A DNA stretch of 64,000 nucleotides, taken from contig CBDCAI010000004.1 of assembly GCA_965213845.1 (NCBI GenBank), positions 1,674,001 to 1,738,000 of the forward strand. Reading direction: 5' to 3'. Source of the DNA: JBBROS01 sp965213845 (GTDB lineage Bacteria; Pseudomonadota; Alphaproteobacteria; Acetobacterales; Acetobacteraceae). How positions within the stretch are numbered: position 1 is the first letter of the stretch; each line of letters begins with the position of its first letter. Position numbers and translations under genes: made by a program. The notes below the pieces were generated by a model. That model saw only the letters and a list, made by a program, of their open reading frames with translations. It did no database searches and was not told the DNA's origin. This document shows, in pieces, positions 16,387 to 25,580 of the stretch.

Positions 16387-18006
16387 TCACACCAGTTCGT
16401 CGCGCCTGTCACGTGCGACAAGGGCGGGATCGCGTTCGGCGGGGTTGCCCATGCCGCCGCCGCCGGGCAGCTCGAGCACCAGGCGGTCGCCGGCGGGGAT
16501 GGTCTGGTAGCCTTTGGTGCGGAGCGTGGTGCCGGACTTGAGATAGACGCGGCCGGGGGCGCCGTCGTGGCCGCCGTCGCGTCCCTTGGGGGCATGGGCG
16601 ACGCGGTCGAAGATGGCGTTGCAGGCGAACTCGGCCTCGCCCTTGGCGCCCACCTCCATGATCTGGCCCAGGCCGCCGCGGGTGCGGCCGGGGCCGCCGC
16701 TGCCGGGGCGCAGCTCCTTGCGCCAGAAGACGATGGGCGCCACGTTCTCCGTCGCCTCCACCGGCATGGTGCGGACGCCGCTGGGGAAGGCGGTGCCGTC
16801 CAGCCCGTCCTGGTTCGGCCGGGCGCCCGTGCCGCCGGAGTTGAACGTGATCACCTCGAAGTCGGCCAGCGGCGAGTTGGGGCCGGAGACGATGGGGCCG
16901 CCGCGCAGGGGCGGGTTCCACAGGCAGGACGAGCCCTCGGCGGTGACGCGGCCGGGCACGACCTGGTGCAGGCAGCCCATCATCAGGTCCGGCAGCAGCT
17001 GGCCCACCACGTGGCGGACGCTGACGGCGCGGGGGCGCGGCGCATCGAGGATGCAGCCCGGCGGGATTGCGAAGCGGAAGGGCGCGAGGCTTGCGGTGTT
17101 GTTGGGGATCGCGGGGGCGACGACGCATTTGATGCCGAAGCTGGCATAGGCGCGGGTGTAGGCGGCCGGCACGTTGATGCCGCGCCCGGACAGGCCCGAG
17201 GTGCCTTCGAAGTCCACCGTGATGGTTTCGGCGCCGATCGTCATGGCGGCGGCGAGCTTCACCGGCGCCTCGTAGCCGTCGGACCAGATCTCGGCGGTGG
17301 TGCGGCCCTGCGGCAGCTTGGCGATTTCGGCCAGGGTGGCGCGGTGGCTGCTGTCGAAGATAAAGGCGGCCAGGCCGTCGATGCCGTCGAGGGCGAACTC
17401 GGTCATCATCTGGGTCAGGCGGCGGGCCCCGGCCTCGTTGCAGGCGCACAGGGAGTAGACGTCGCCCTCCAGCTCCACGGGCAGGCGGGTGCCCATGCGC
17501 AGGAAGTCGAAGAAGGTCTCGTTCGGGCGCCCGGCCTCGAAGCACTTCACGATGGGGATATAGAGGCCCTCCTCGAACACCGAGCGGCCTTCGGGGCCCA
17601 TGCCCAGGCCGCCGACGTCGATCACGTGCGCGGTGTTGGCGAACAGGGCGACCAGGCGGCCGGCGTGGAAGGCGGGGGTGACGACGGTCAGGTCGTGCAG
17701 GTGCCCGGTGCCGAGCCAGGGGTCGTTGGTGATCAGATGGTCGCCGGGGTTCATGGTCTCGGCGGGGAACTTCTTCAGGAAGTGGCCGACGGATTCCATC
17801 ATGCTGTTGACGTGGCCGGGCGTGCCGGTGACGGCCTGGGCGAGCATGCGGCCCTGCAGGTCGAAGATGCCGGCGCTGAGGTCCCCGGCCTCGCGGACGG
17901 TGGTGCTGAAGGCGGTGCGGATCATGGTCTGCGCCTGCTCCTCCACCACGGCGAGCAGGCGGTTCCACATGATCTGCCGCTGGATGTTCTGGAGCGCGTC
18001 GGTCAT
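16387..18006 (-). CDS. hyuB: Hydantoinase B/oxoprolinase family protein (N-methylhydantoinase beta subunit)
   Basis: A 539-residue HyuB subunit, half of an ATP-dependent cyclic-amide hydrolase (hydantoin, N-methylhydantoin or 5-oxoproline type). Family landmarks are EQAQTMIRTAFSTTVREAGD at about residue 23, the NDPWLGTGHLHDLT motif at about 90, and a glycine-rich C-terminus RLVLELPGGGGMGNP. Its start overlaps the stop of a TraB/GumN gene (ATGA), which in turn overlaps hyuA, so three proteins come from one coupled operon. A second, frameshifted hyuB lies at 26718-28308 on the other strand. The substrate is not evident. Confidence 0.92.
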   Translation of the reverse strand: MTDALQNIQRQIMWNRLLAVVEEQAQTMIRTAFSTTVREAGDLSAGIFDLQGRMLAQAVTGTPGHVNSMMESVGHFLKKFPAETMNPGDHLITNDPWLGTGHLHDLTVVTPAFHAGRLVALFANTAHVIDVGGLGMGPEGRSVFEEGLYIPIVKCFEAGRPNETFFDFLRMGTRLPVELEGDVYSLCACNEAGARRLTQMMTEFALDGIDGLAAFIFDSSHRATLAEIAKLPQGRTTAEIWSDGYEAPVKLAAAMTIGAETITVDFEGTSGLSGRGINVPAAYTRAYASFGIKCVVAPAIPNNTASLAPFRFAIPPGCILDAPRPRAVSVRHVVGQLLPDLMMGCLHQVVPGRVTAEGSSCLWNPPLRGGPIVSGPNSPLADFEVITFNSGGTGARPNQDGLDGTAFPSGVRTMPVEATENVAPIVFWRKELRPGSGGPGRTRGGLGQIMEVGAKGEAEFACNAIFDRVAHAPKGRDGGHDGAPGRVYLKSGTTLRTKGYQTIPAGDRLVLELPGGGGMGNPAERDPALVARDRRDELV

Positions 18007-18881
18007 CGTGCGGGTCCGTCCGTGGGAATGCGGGAGAGGCTGAAGCCCTGGCGGGCGAGCAGGTCGCGGAGGTTGCCGGGGCCGGCGAGGTGCCCGGCAC
18101 CGACGGTGAGGAAGATGGTGGCGCGGGTGCCCTTCAGCGCCGCCAGGCGCTGGGCCCAGGCGACGTTGCGCTGGGCCAGCAGGGCGTGCATCACGGCGGA
18201 ATCGTCCGAGGCGCCGGCCCGGGTCATGGTGCGGCCGAGCTGCGCGACGTCGCCGGCGAGCCAGGACCGCAGCAGCATCCGGAACACCGTGGTTTGCGGC
18301 TTCTGGGCCAAGGCCTCGCGCAGCATGGCGAGGCCGGTCGCGTCGGGCAGGACGGCGACGGCATGCAGCGTCTGCCTGGGGTCTTCGATGGCGGTCATGG
18401 GCTTGTTGGCCGCCTTCGCGCGGTCCTGCAGGCGGTGTTCGACGCCGCTCGTCTCGTCGAAACCCGCCTGGGTAGCGCGGGCGGCGCTGATGACGAGGGC
18501 GGCGAGCCAGGGGCGCATCGCGTCGATCATGCCGAACGGGACGGGGCCCGGGAGGCCGGCTGCGACCTGGTGCAGACGCTCGACCTCCGGGGCGGTCAGG
18601 CGGGTGGACAGGGTGTGCTCGTGGTCCAGGCCTTCGGAGAACAGGCTCGCGATCATGCCGGGGTCGAGCTCCGAGAGCACCGCCTCGAACCAGACCTGGT
18701 CCGCGGAGTCGAACGCGCGGTCGATGCGCGGGGTCTCCCAGCGCGTGTCGGCGGGCAAAGCATGCATGCTGCCGAACAGGTAGATGGTCAGACCGGGGGC
18801 GCGGGCGACGAACAGGGCGGGGGACGCGGCGGCGGCGGCCGGCAACAGGAGCGCGATGGCGAGAAGCAGGCGGCGGATCAC
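18003..18881 (-). CDS. TraB/GumN family protein, exported
   Basis: A 292-residue protein of the TraB/GumN (TIKI/PrgY-like) family, considered metallohydrolases or proteases. An N-terminal signal segment IRRLLLAIALLLPAAAAASP is followed by YLFGSMHALPADTRW, the conserved GSxH motif (about residue 37), acidic FEAVLSELDP, and the C-terminal VGAGHLAG motif. The gene starts at GTG 18881, overlapping the hyuA stop by four bases, and its own stop overlaps the hyuB ATG by four. It is therefore locked between the two subunits of a cytoplasmic hydantoinase although its product should be periplasmic, an unusual arrangement with no known explanation. Confidence 0.85.
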   Translation of the reverse strand: MIRRLLLAIALLLPAAAAASPALFVARAPGLTIYLFGSMHALPADTRWETPRIDRAFDSADQVWFEAVLSELDPGMIASLFSEGLDHEHTLSTRLTAPEVERLHQVAAGLPGPVPFGMIDAMRPWLAALVISAARATQAGFDETSGVEHRLQDRAKAANKPMTAIEDPRQTLHAVAVLPDATGLAMLREALAQKPQTTVFRMLLRSWLAGDVAQLGRTMTRAGASDDSAVMHALLAQRNVAWAQRLAALKGTRATIFLTVGAGHLAGPGNLRDLLARQGFSLSRIPTDGPAR

Positions 18882-20953
18882 CGGGGGGTGCGCCGCAGGT
18901 CGAGGTAGGCGTTGGTGTCCACGGTGGCGGTCCAGCCGGGGCCGACCAGGGTGCTGGTTTCGGATTCCGCGATGATGGCGGGGCCTTGGACGGTGGCGCC
19001 CGGGGCGAGGCTGGCGCGGTCGATGACGGCCCAGGCGGCGACGGTGCCGGTGGCGGTGTCGCGCACCTGGTTGACGCGCGGGGGTGTCGTTTCGGGCGCG
19101 GCGGGGCTGGGGGGCTGGCCCGGGTCGGGGCGGGTGCCGACGGTGACGGCCCAGCTCATGACCTCGACGTCGCTGCCGGGGACGGGGCGGTCGTAGAAGC
19201 GGGCGTATTCCGTGTCGAAGGCCTGGCGCAGCGCGTCGATGTCGGCGTCCACGAGGGCGCGGACGGGGAGGATGACGGGGATTTCGTGACCCTGGCCGAC
19301 ATAGCGCATGAAGGCCAGGCGGCTTTGGGTGGTGGGGGCGCCGAAGCGGCCGAGGTCGACGACGGCCTGGGCCTCGTCCGTCATGGCGGCCAGCAGGGCC
19401 GAGACGGCGCGCACGTCGAAGGTGCCCAGGCGCTGGTACAGGCTGCGGACGACCTCGTAGGCGACGGGGGCGCGCAGGAAGCCGATGGCGCTGCCCACCC
19501 CGGCGCCGATCGGAACCAGAACGCGGTCGATGCCGACCTTCTCCGCGACCCGGTAGCCATGGACGGGGCCGCCGCCGCCAAACGCGATCAGGGTGCGGCC
19601 GGCGTAGGTCTTGCCCGACTCGATCGCGTGGACCCGGGCGGCGTTGGCCATGTTCTCGTCCACCATCTCGACGACGCCCAGGGCGGCCATGCCGGTTTCG
19701 AGCTGAAGCGGCGTGCCGATGGCGGCCAGCAGGGCGGCGGCGGCGGCGGGCGCGTCGAGCGCCATGGTGCCGCCGGCGAAGCGGTCGGGCTCGTAGCGGC
19801 CGAGCACCAGGTTGGCGTCGGTGACCGCGGGCTTCGTGCCGCCGCGGCCGTAGCAGGCGGGGCCGGGGTCGGCACCCGCCGATTCCGGGCCGACGCCGAT
19901 CATGCCCAGCGCGTCGACATGGGCGAGGCTGCCGCCGCCGGCGCCGATCTCGACCATCTCGATGACCGGGATGCGGAGCGGCAGGCCGCTGCCTTTCTTG
20001 AAGCGGCCGACGCGGGCGACCTCGAACGTGCGGGAGGCCTGGGGCTGGAAGGCGTCGATGAGGCAGACCTTGGCGGTGGTGCCGCCCATGTCGAAGCTGA
20101 GCACCTGGTCGAGCCCGCATTGCCGGGCGATGTCGGCGGCGAAGATGGCGCCGCCGGCCGGGCCCGATTCGACCAGGCGGATGGGGAAGCGGCGCGCGGT
20201 GTCGATGGTGGTGAGGCCGCCGCCGCTCAGCATGAGGAACACGGGCGCCTGCAGCCCCATGGCGCGCAGCCCGGCCTGCAGCCGGCCGAGGTAGCCGGCG
20301 ATCAGCGGTTGCACATAGGCGTTGGCGACGGTGGTGCTGAACCGCTCCCATTCGCGCATCTCGGGCGAGACCTCGCTCGACAGGCTGATGGGCATGCCCG
20401 GGAGGGCGGCGGCCAGGATGTCGCGGGTGCGGCGCTCGTGGGCCGGGTTGGCGAAGCTGTGCAGGTAGCCGATGGCGATGCTCTCGACGGATTCCCGCTG
20501 CAGCACGGGGACAAGGCCGGCGACGGCGTGCTCGTCCAGCGGCAGCAGGACGTCGCCGAGGTTGTCGAGCCGTTCCGGGACGGGCAGGCGGAGGTGCCGG
20601 GGCACGAGCGGCTGCGGCAGAGTGATGCCGAGGTCGTACTGGTCGTACCGGCTCTCGTTGCCTAGGGCCAGGACGTCGCGGAACCCCTCGGTGGTGACCA
20701 GCGCGGTGCGGGCGCCCTTGCGCTCGATGATGGCGTTGGTGGCGAGCGTCGTGCCGTGGACCAGGATCTCGATGTCGCCGGGGGCGAGGCCGGCGCGGGC
20801 GAGGATGGACTGCACGCCTTCCAGCACGCCGCGCTCGGGGTCGGCCTGTGTGGTCAGGACCTTGATGGTGGTGCGGTCGGGCCCGTGCTCGAGCGCGAGG
20901 TCGGTGAAGGTGCCGCCGATATCGACTGCGAGGCGGGCTTTGGCATGTTGCAT
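18878..20953 (-). CDS. hyuA: Hydantoinase A/oxoprolinase family protein (N-methylhydantoinase alpha subunit)
   Basis: A 691-residue HyuA subunit, which carries the ASKHA-type ATP-binding fold. Key segments are LAVDIGGTFTDLAL at the N-terminus (about residue 8), VHGTTLATNAIIERKGART (about 75), and SFDMGGTTAKVCLIDAF with the second phosphate loop (about 285). GPACYGRGGTKPAVTDANL and an RTLIAFGGGGPVHGYRVAEK segment follow. It would couple ATP hydrolysis to ring opening with HyuB. ATG 20953 is chosen because the conserved N-terminus begins nine residues later; the upstream ATGs near 21001 add a segment that does not look like protein. It diverges from the 2-hydroxyacid dehydrogenase gene; the shared 74-base gap should contain both promoters. 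Confidence 0.92.
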   Translation of the reverse strand: MQHAKARLAVDIGGTFTDLALEHGPDRTTIKVLTTQADPERGVLEGVQSILARAGLAPGDIEILVHGTTLATNAIIERKGARTALVTTEGFRDVLALGNESRYDQYDLGITLPQPLVPRHLRLPVPERLDNLGDVLLPLDEHAVAGLVPVLQRESVESIAIGYLHSFANPAHERRTRDILAAALPGMPISLSSEVSPEMREWERFSTTVANAYVQPLIAGYLGRLQAGLRAMGLQAPVFLMLSGGGLTTIDTARRFPIRLVESGPAGGAIFAADIARQCGLDQVLSFDMGGTTAKVCLIDAFQPQASRTFEVARVGRFKKGSGLPLRIPVIEMVEIGAGGGSLAHVDALGMIGVGPESAGADPGPACYGRGGTKPAVTDANLVLGRYEPDRFAGGTMALDAPAAAAALLAAIGTPLQLETGMAALGVVEMVDENMANAARVHAIESGKTYAGRTLIAFGGGGPVHGYRVAEKVGIDRVLVPIGAGVGSAIGFLRAPVAYEVVRSLYQRLGTFDVRAVSALLAAMTDEAQAVVDLGRFGAPTTQSRLAFMRYVGQGHEIPVILPVRALVDADIDALRQAFDTEYARFYDRPVPGSDVEVMSWAVTVGTRPDPGQPPSPAAPETTPPRVNQVRDTATGTVAAWAVIDRASLAPGATVQGPAIIAESETSTLVGPGWTATVDTNAYLDLRRTPR

Positions 20954-21027
20954 TGCGGTAAGGTGCCGCCCCTTTCGCGCTGGGGCAACCCCGGCCATCA
21001 TGGTGCGAACGAGTGGAGGGAACGCAA

Positions 21028-21996
21028 ATGGCCGGCACCAAGCCAGTCTTGTACGTCACGCGGCGGCTGCCGCCGGGGATCGAGGCGCGGGCGGCGCGGG
21101 ACTACGACGCGCGGCTGAGCGCGGACGACGCGCCGGTGTCCGCGGCGGGGATCCTGGCCGGGGCGGCGGGGGCGGCGGCGGTGCTGTGCTGCCCGGCGGA
21201 GAAGATGGACGCCGCCGTGATCGGGGCGCTGCCGGACACGGTGCGGGTGATCGGCACGTTCAGCGTGGGGTACGATCATGTGGACGTGGCGGCGGCGCGG
21301 AAGCGGGGGATCGCCGTGGTGAACACGCCGGACGTGCTGAGCGTGGCGACGGCGGAATGCGCGCTGCTGCTGATCTTGGCGGCGGCGCGGCGGGCGGGCG
21401 AGGGGGAGCGGCTGGTGCGTGGCGGCGGCTGGACCGGCTGGGCGCCGACGCAGCTGCTGGGGACGCTGGTGTCGGGGCGGCGGCTCGGGATCTTCGGCAT
21501 GGGGCGCATCGGGCGGGAGCTGGCGCGGATGGCGCGGGGGTTCGGCATGGTGGTGCACTACCGGGATCACCAGCGGTTGTCGCCGGAGCTGGAGCAGGGG
21601 GCGGTGTTCCATAGCGACGACGACGGGTTCCTCGCGGTGTGCGACGTGCTGTCTTTGCATGCGCCGGGGGGCGAGGGGACGCGGCATTGGCTGGATGCGG
21701 GGCGGATCGCCAAGCTGCCGCGGGGGGCCGTGGTGGCGAACGCGGCGCGGGGCACGTTGATCGACGATGCGGCGCTGGTGGCGGCGTTGCAGTCGGGCCA
21801 GGTCGCGGCGGCGGGGCTCGACGTCTACAACAACGAGCCGCGGGTCGATCCGCGGCTCGTGGCGCTGGAGAACGTCGTGCTGCTGCCGCATCTGGGGAGC
21901 GCCACGACGGAGACGCGGGACGCGATGGGTGCGCTGGTGCTGGACGGGATCGATGCCGTGCTGGCCGGGCGGACCCCTGGGAACCTGGTGCGGTAG
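21028..21996 (+). CDS. D-isomer-specific 2-hydroxyacid dehydrogenase (glyoxylate/hydroxypyruvate reductase type)
   Basis: A 322-residue NAD(P)-dependent dehydrogenase interconverting 2-oxoacids and D-2-hydroxyacids. The substrate domain contains VIGTFSVGYDHVDV. The Rossmann motif GIFGMGRIGRELA is at about residue 150. The catalytic triad is visible as Arg in NAARGTLIDD, Glu in YNNEPRVDP and His in LPHLGSATTETRDAMG. This pattern is nearest to glyoxylate reductase/GhrB-like enzymes. ATG 21028 is chosen because GGAGG lies eight bases upstream. It is probably monocistronic: the next gene runs in the opposite direction. Confidence 0.9.
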   Translation: MAGTKPVLYVTRRLPPGIEARAARDYDARLSADDAPVSAAGILAGAAGAAAVLCCPAEKMDAAVIGALPDTVRVIGTFSVGYDHVDVAAARKRGIAVVNTPDVLSVATAECALLLILAAARRAGEGERLVRGGGWTGWAPTQLLGTLVSGRRLGIFGMGRIGRELARMARGFGMVVHYRDHQRLSPELEQGAVFHSDDDGFLAVCDVLSLHAPGGEGTRHWLDAGRIAKLPRGAVVANAARGTLIDDAALVAALQSGQVAAAGLDVYNNEPRVDPRLVALENVVLLPHLGSATTETRDAMGALVLDGIDAVLAGRTPGNLVR

Positions 21997-22002
21997 GGGC
22001 GC

Positions 22003-23232
22003 CTAGCGGCGGCGGCGGACGAAGGCGACGGCTGCCGCGCCGATGCCGAGGAGGGCGAGCGAGGCGGGCTCCGGGACGGCGCTGAACTGGACGCCCGTGA
22101 GGCCGGTGAGGTCGCCGGTGAAGCTGTCGCTGGAGAGCAGCTCCTTGGTCTGGTTGAAGGCGGCGACGACGATGCTGCCGTTCAAGGTGCCGTTCTGCTG
22201 CGTGATCGTGGCCAGGGGGGCCAGCACGCTGCCGGTCCAGATCCCGCCGAACTTCAGGGTAGTGGCATCCACGAATTCGTAGATGACGTTCTGGGTGTTC
22301 GCCAGGTTCAGGGTGGGCAGCATGTAGTTGGCGCCATCGCCCGTGACGATGACGAAGGTTGCGGCGTTCCCGGCGCCGTTCTGGACACCGGAGAAGGTGA
22401 CGGCGCCGGCCGTGTTCGAGTTCTGGGCGAGGTTGGCCAGGGTGGTCGTCACGACGCCGTAGCTCTTGCCGTTGTAGGTGTAGTCGCTGCCCGAGGTGAA
22501 GAAGGTCGCGTTGTTGGCGGGCAGGGCTTCGGCACGGACGCCCGGGGTGCCCGGCAGGTTGGCGATGCCGCGGGAGAGGTTGGTGAGGGGGTTGGTGACG
22601 TTGGTGAGGTTGCCGCTGGGGCCGTTGAAGGTCGGGAACACCTGGGCGAGGGTCTGCCCCGGAGAGTAGGTGAAGCCGGCGGCCGGGCTGCTGATCGTGC
22701 CCTGGGGGCTGGTCAGCGTGGTTCGGATTTCCTTCGGGCCCACGACGTTGGGGCTGGCGCTGCTGCCGCTGGCGCCGACGGCCCCGACGTTCAGGCCCCC
22801 GAGGCCGTTGAGGTTGTAGGTGCTGCTCGACAAGCCGCCGCGCACGTTGATGTCGCCCCCGGACGTGCCTCCGGCAGCGTTCGCGGTGAGGCTGCCGACG
22901 ACGTTACCGAAGACCGTGACCGCACCGTACGTGGCGCCGGTGCCGTCGACGTTGCCGGTATTCGAGCATGTGGCGGAGATGCACACCGACTCGGTGTTGG
23001 TGGTGGAAAGATTGCCGCCGACGAAGGCACGGCCATCGATGGTGGCGTTGGACCCGGTGCCGGTGCTGGTGACGTTGCCCGTCGTGATCAGGTTGAAGCT
23101 GCCCAGCAGCGCAGCGTCGTTCGTGAGCTGTGCGGCCGTGAACGTGGCTGCAGCGGCGGGCGCACACAGGGGCGCCGCTGCCAGCAGGGCGGCAGCGGCG
23201 AACGACAGACTCAGGCGCCGAAGATCAACCAT
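22003..23232 (-). CDS. Choice-of-anchor A family protein with PEP-CTERM sorting signal
   Basis: A 409-residue secreted protein. Residues 1-29 are a Sec signal ending APAAAA. A choice-of-anchor A domain follows, recognisable by LGSFNLITTGNVTSTGTGS and DGRAFVGGNLS, then Gly/Asn/Thr-rich beta structure. The C-terminus is a textbook PEP-CTERM tripartite signal: VPEPASLALLGIGAAAVAF then RRRR. Such proteins are cleaved by an exosortase and are linked to exopolysaccharide production; no exosortase or EPS gene is in this window. The region upstream of ATG 23232 is unusually AT-rich for this genome (23280-23340), consistent with a promoter. It stands alone. Confidence 0.9.
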   Translation of the reverse strand: MVDLRRLSLSFAAAALLAAAPLCAPAAAATFTAAQLTNDAALLGSFNLITTGNVTSTGTGSNATIDGRAFVGGNLSTTNTESVCISATCSNTGNVDGTGATYGAVTVFGNVVGSLTANAAGGTSGGDINVRGGLSSSTYNLNGLGGLNVGAVGASGSSASPNVVGPKEIRTTLTSPQGTISSPAAGFTYSPGQTLAQVFPTFNGPSGNLTNVTNPLTNLSRGIANLPGTPGVRAEALPANNATFFTSGSDYTYNGKSYGVVTTTLANLAQNSNTAGAVTFSGVQNGAGNAATFVIVTGDGANYMLPTLNLANTQNVIYEFVDATTLKFGGIWTGSVLAPLATITQQNGTLNGSIVVAAFNQTKELLSSDSFTGDLTGLTGVQFSAVPEPASLALLGIGAAAVAFVRRRR

Positions 23233-23318
23233 GTCGTGCTGTGAACCTCATCTGGCCCGGACCGACGACAACGCGTCGACCGAAGCGAAGTGCAACCTAA
23301 CCGTTCGTCAATTCAATG

Positions 23319-23735
23319 TCAAAACATGGCTGGCACGGATTCGTGTCGAAGGATGACAATTCCGTGCCGACGTAACGAGGGCTGCCATTTCCGCCCGGCC
23401 ACCTCGCGGGGCAGACGCACCAGCCACGTCAGCACAATGCCCAGAACCAGTAGGACGATGGTCCGATATGGGGGGACCGCCGCCGCCTCGGTCAGGCCGG
23501 AAAGGCCCGAGCTGCCCTTGAACAAGGTTGCCCCATGCCGCTCCTGCGTGTTCCTGATGGCTGCCGGCACGATGGGACCGGTCAAGGCCCCGCACTGGAC
23601 GACCGGGGTCGGGGACTGCACGATGGCCCCGTCGGCGCTGCCGGGGACATTGGGAGCCGGTTCGCTTTTCAGCCCTAAACCCAAGCCGACCAGGGCATTC
23701 GGTACGAGCCGTCGGAAAGGCTTCGGAAGATCCAT
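23319..23735 (-). CDS. Hypothetical protein with one transmembrane helix, doubtful
   Basis: A 138-codon open frame from ATG 23735 in the 595-base interval between the PEP-CTERM gene and an acyl-CoA synthetase. The predicted product has a neutral first 90 residues (NVPGSADGAIVQSPTPVVQC) and one convincing membrane segment, RTIVLLVLGIVLTWLVRL, followed by a basic tail. It has no recognised family. The GC content is slightly lower than in neighbours, no good ribosome binding site is visible, and a second frame on the same strand is also open, so it may be a decayed gene or non-coding DNA. The AT-rich edges at 23280-23340 and 23775-23815 probably hold promoters. Confidence 0.35.
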   Translation of the reverse strand: MDLPKPFRRLVPNALVGLGLGLKSEPAPNVPGSADGAIVQSPTPVVQCGALTGPIVPAAIRNTQERHGATLFKGSSGLSGLTEAAAVPPYRTIVLLVLGIVLTWLVRLPREVAGRKWQPSLRRHGIVILRHESVPAMF

Positions 23736-23827
23736 GCGTACGCTGACCGATCATGACAGACGACGACGCACTCATACGTGAACGTTAAATTACTGTCAAT
23801 AACCTATTCGAGGTCAGTCCGATCGGG

Positions 23828-25495
23828 TCACCGCGGCTCGTCGAACTCGTGCGGGCGGTCGCCGTCCGCCGTGCTCCGTCCCGCCTCGCCGCGGCGCAGC
23901 TCCACGCGTCGGATCTTGCCGGAGATGGTCTTCGGCAGCTCGGCGAACTCGATCCGCTTGATGCGCTTGTAGGGCGCCAGCCGCTCCCTCAGGTGCTTGA
24001 AGATGGAGGCCGCGGTCTCCGCAGTGGGCGCGAAGCCTTCGGCCAGGGCGACGAAGGCCTTGGGCAGTGCCGTCCGCGTGGCGTCGGGTACCGGGACCAC
24101 GGCCGCCTCGGCCACGGCCTCGTGCTCGATCAGCACGCTCTCCAGCTCGAACGGGCTGATGCGGTAGCCGCTGGATTTGAACACGTCGTCGGCCCGGCCG
24201 ACATAGGTGAAGCTGCCGTCGGGATTGCGCTGCGCCACGTCGCCGGTGCGGTAGAACGGGCCCTCCACCCGGCGCAGCCCGCCGGTCTCCAGGTAGCCTT
24301 GCATCAGGCCGAGCGGGGCCGGGTCCAGATGCAGCGCGATCTCGCCCTCCTGCGCCTCGGCGCCGTCCGGGTCGAGCAGCGCCACGTGGTAGCCGGGGAG
24401 CGCCTGGCCCATCGAACCCGGCGTCATCGCCTGACCCGGCGTGTTGGCGATCTGCAGCGTCGTCTCCGTCTGTCCATAGCCGTCGCGGATGGCCACGCCC
24501 CAGGCGGCCTGCACGCGTGCGATCACCTCGGGGTTCAGCGGCTCGCCCGCGGCCACGGCCTCGCGCAGGTGGACGGGGTGGGCCGCCAGATCCTCCTGCA
24601 CCAGCATGCGCCACACGGTGGGCGGGGCGCAGAAGGTGCTGACCCGGCAGCGGTCGAGGATCTGGAGCAGCGCCGCGGCGTCGAAGCGGCGCTGGTTCAG
24701 GATCAGGATGGTGGCGCCGGCATTCCAGGGCGCGAAGAAGCTGGACCAGGCGTGCTTGGCCCATCCGGGCGAGGAGATGTTGAGGTGCACGTCGCCCGGC
24801 TGCAGGCCGATCCAGTACATCGTCGAAAGGTGGCCCACGGGGTAGCTTTGATGGCTGTGCAGCACGAGCTTGGGCTTGGATGTCGTGCCCGAGGTGAAGT
24901 ACAGCAGCAGGGGGTCGGTCGCCAGGGTCTCGCCTTCGGGCTGGAAGGCGGGGCTGTCGGCGTCGAAGGCGGCGAAGTCGAGCCATCCGGGCGCGGCGCC
25001 CACGGCCACCTTGGTGTAGGCGCCGGGAATGGACTGGAAGCGGGGCGCGAGGGTGGCGTCGGCGATGACGTGCTGCACGCCGCCGCGGGTGAAGCGGTCC
25101 ATGAGGTCGTCGGGGGTGAGCATGGTCGTGGCGGGAATGACGACGGCGCCGAGCTTCATGGCGGCCAGCATCGCCTCCCACAGCGGCAGCACGTTGCCGA
25201 GCAGCAGCAGGATGCGGTCGCCGCGGCGGACGCCCAGGCGACGCAGGCCGTTGGCCACCCGGTTCGACCGCGCGGACAGGGCGGCGAAGGAGATGCTGGC
25301 GTCCTCGGCGTCCGGGCCGAGCAGGCGCAGGGCCGGGGCGTCGTTGCCGGCGGCCATGCGGTCGAAGTGGTCGAGGGCCCAGTTGAAGCGGTCCAGCACG
25401 GGCCAGGCGAAGGCGGCGCGGGCGGCAACCAGGTCGGTGCCGTGGGCGAGCAGCAGGTCGCGCGCGGCCAGGAAGGGCTCTGCGTTCTGAGACAT
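23828..25495 (-). CDS. AMP-dependent acyl-CoA synthetase
   Basis: A 555-residue adenylate-forming enzyme that activates a carboxylic acid to its acyl-CoA. The P-loop-like motif is LLYFTSGTTSKPKLVLHSHQ (about residue 200), followed by ISSPGWAKHAWSSFFAPWNAG, the adenine-binding GYGQTETTLQI (about 350), the hinge SYVGRADDVFKSSGYRISPFE-like region and the C-terminal catalytic Lys in LPKTISGKIRRVELR. This pattern fits the acetyl/medium-chain or aryl-acid synthetase branch (MACS-like). ATG 25495 has GGAAG about seven bases upstream. The upstream chromate transporter genes diverge from it. The true substrate is unknown. Confidence 0.9.
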   Translation of the reverse strand: MSQNAEPFLAARDLLLAHGTDLVAARAAFAWPVLDRFNWALDHFDRMAAGNDAPALRLLGPDAEDASISFAALSARSNRVANGLRRLGVRRGDRILLLLGNVLPLWEAMLAAMKLGAVVIPATTMLTPDDLMDRFTRGGVQHVIADATLAPRFQSIPGAYTKVAVGAAPGWLDFAAFDADSPAFQPEGETLATDPLLLYFTSGTTSKPKLVLHSHQSYPVGHLSTMYWIGLQPGDVHLNISSPGWAKHAWSSFFAPWNAGATILILNQRRFDAAALLQILDRCRVSTFCAPPTVWRMLVQEDLAAHPVHLREAVAAGEPLNPEVIARVQAAWGVAIRDGYGQTETTLQIANTPGQAMTPGSMGQALPGYHVALLDPDGAEAQEGEIALHLDPAPLGLMQGYLETGGLRRVEGPFYRTGDVAQRNPDGSFTYVGRADDVFKSSGYRISPFELESVLIEHEAVAEAAVVPVPDATRTALPKAFVALAEGFAPTAETAASIFKHLRERLAPYKRIKRIEFAELPKTISGKIRRVELRRGEAGRSTADGDRPHEFDEPR

Positions 25496-25580
25496 CTTCT
25501 TCTTCCTTGAGCGACGTTCCGCGCTGCGATGGAGGGTATAGGCATTCCGCGGCACTGGAAACCGGCGCTACTCTGCCGGC

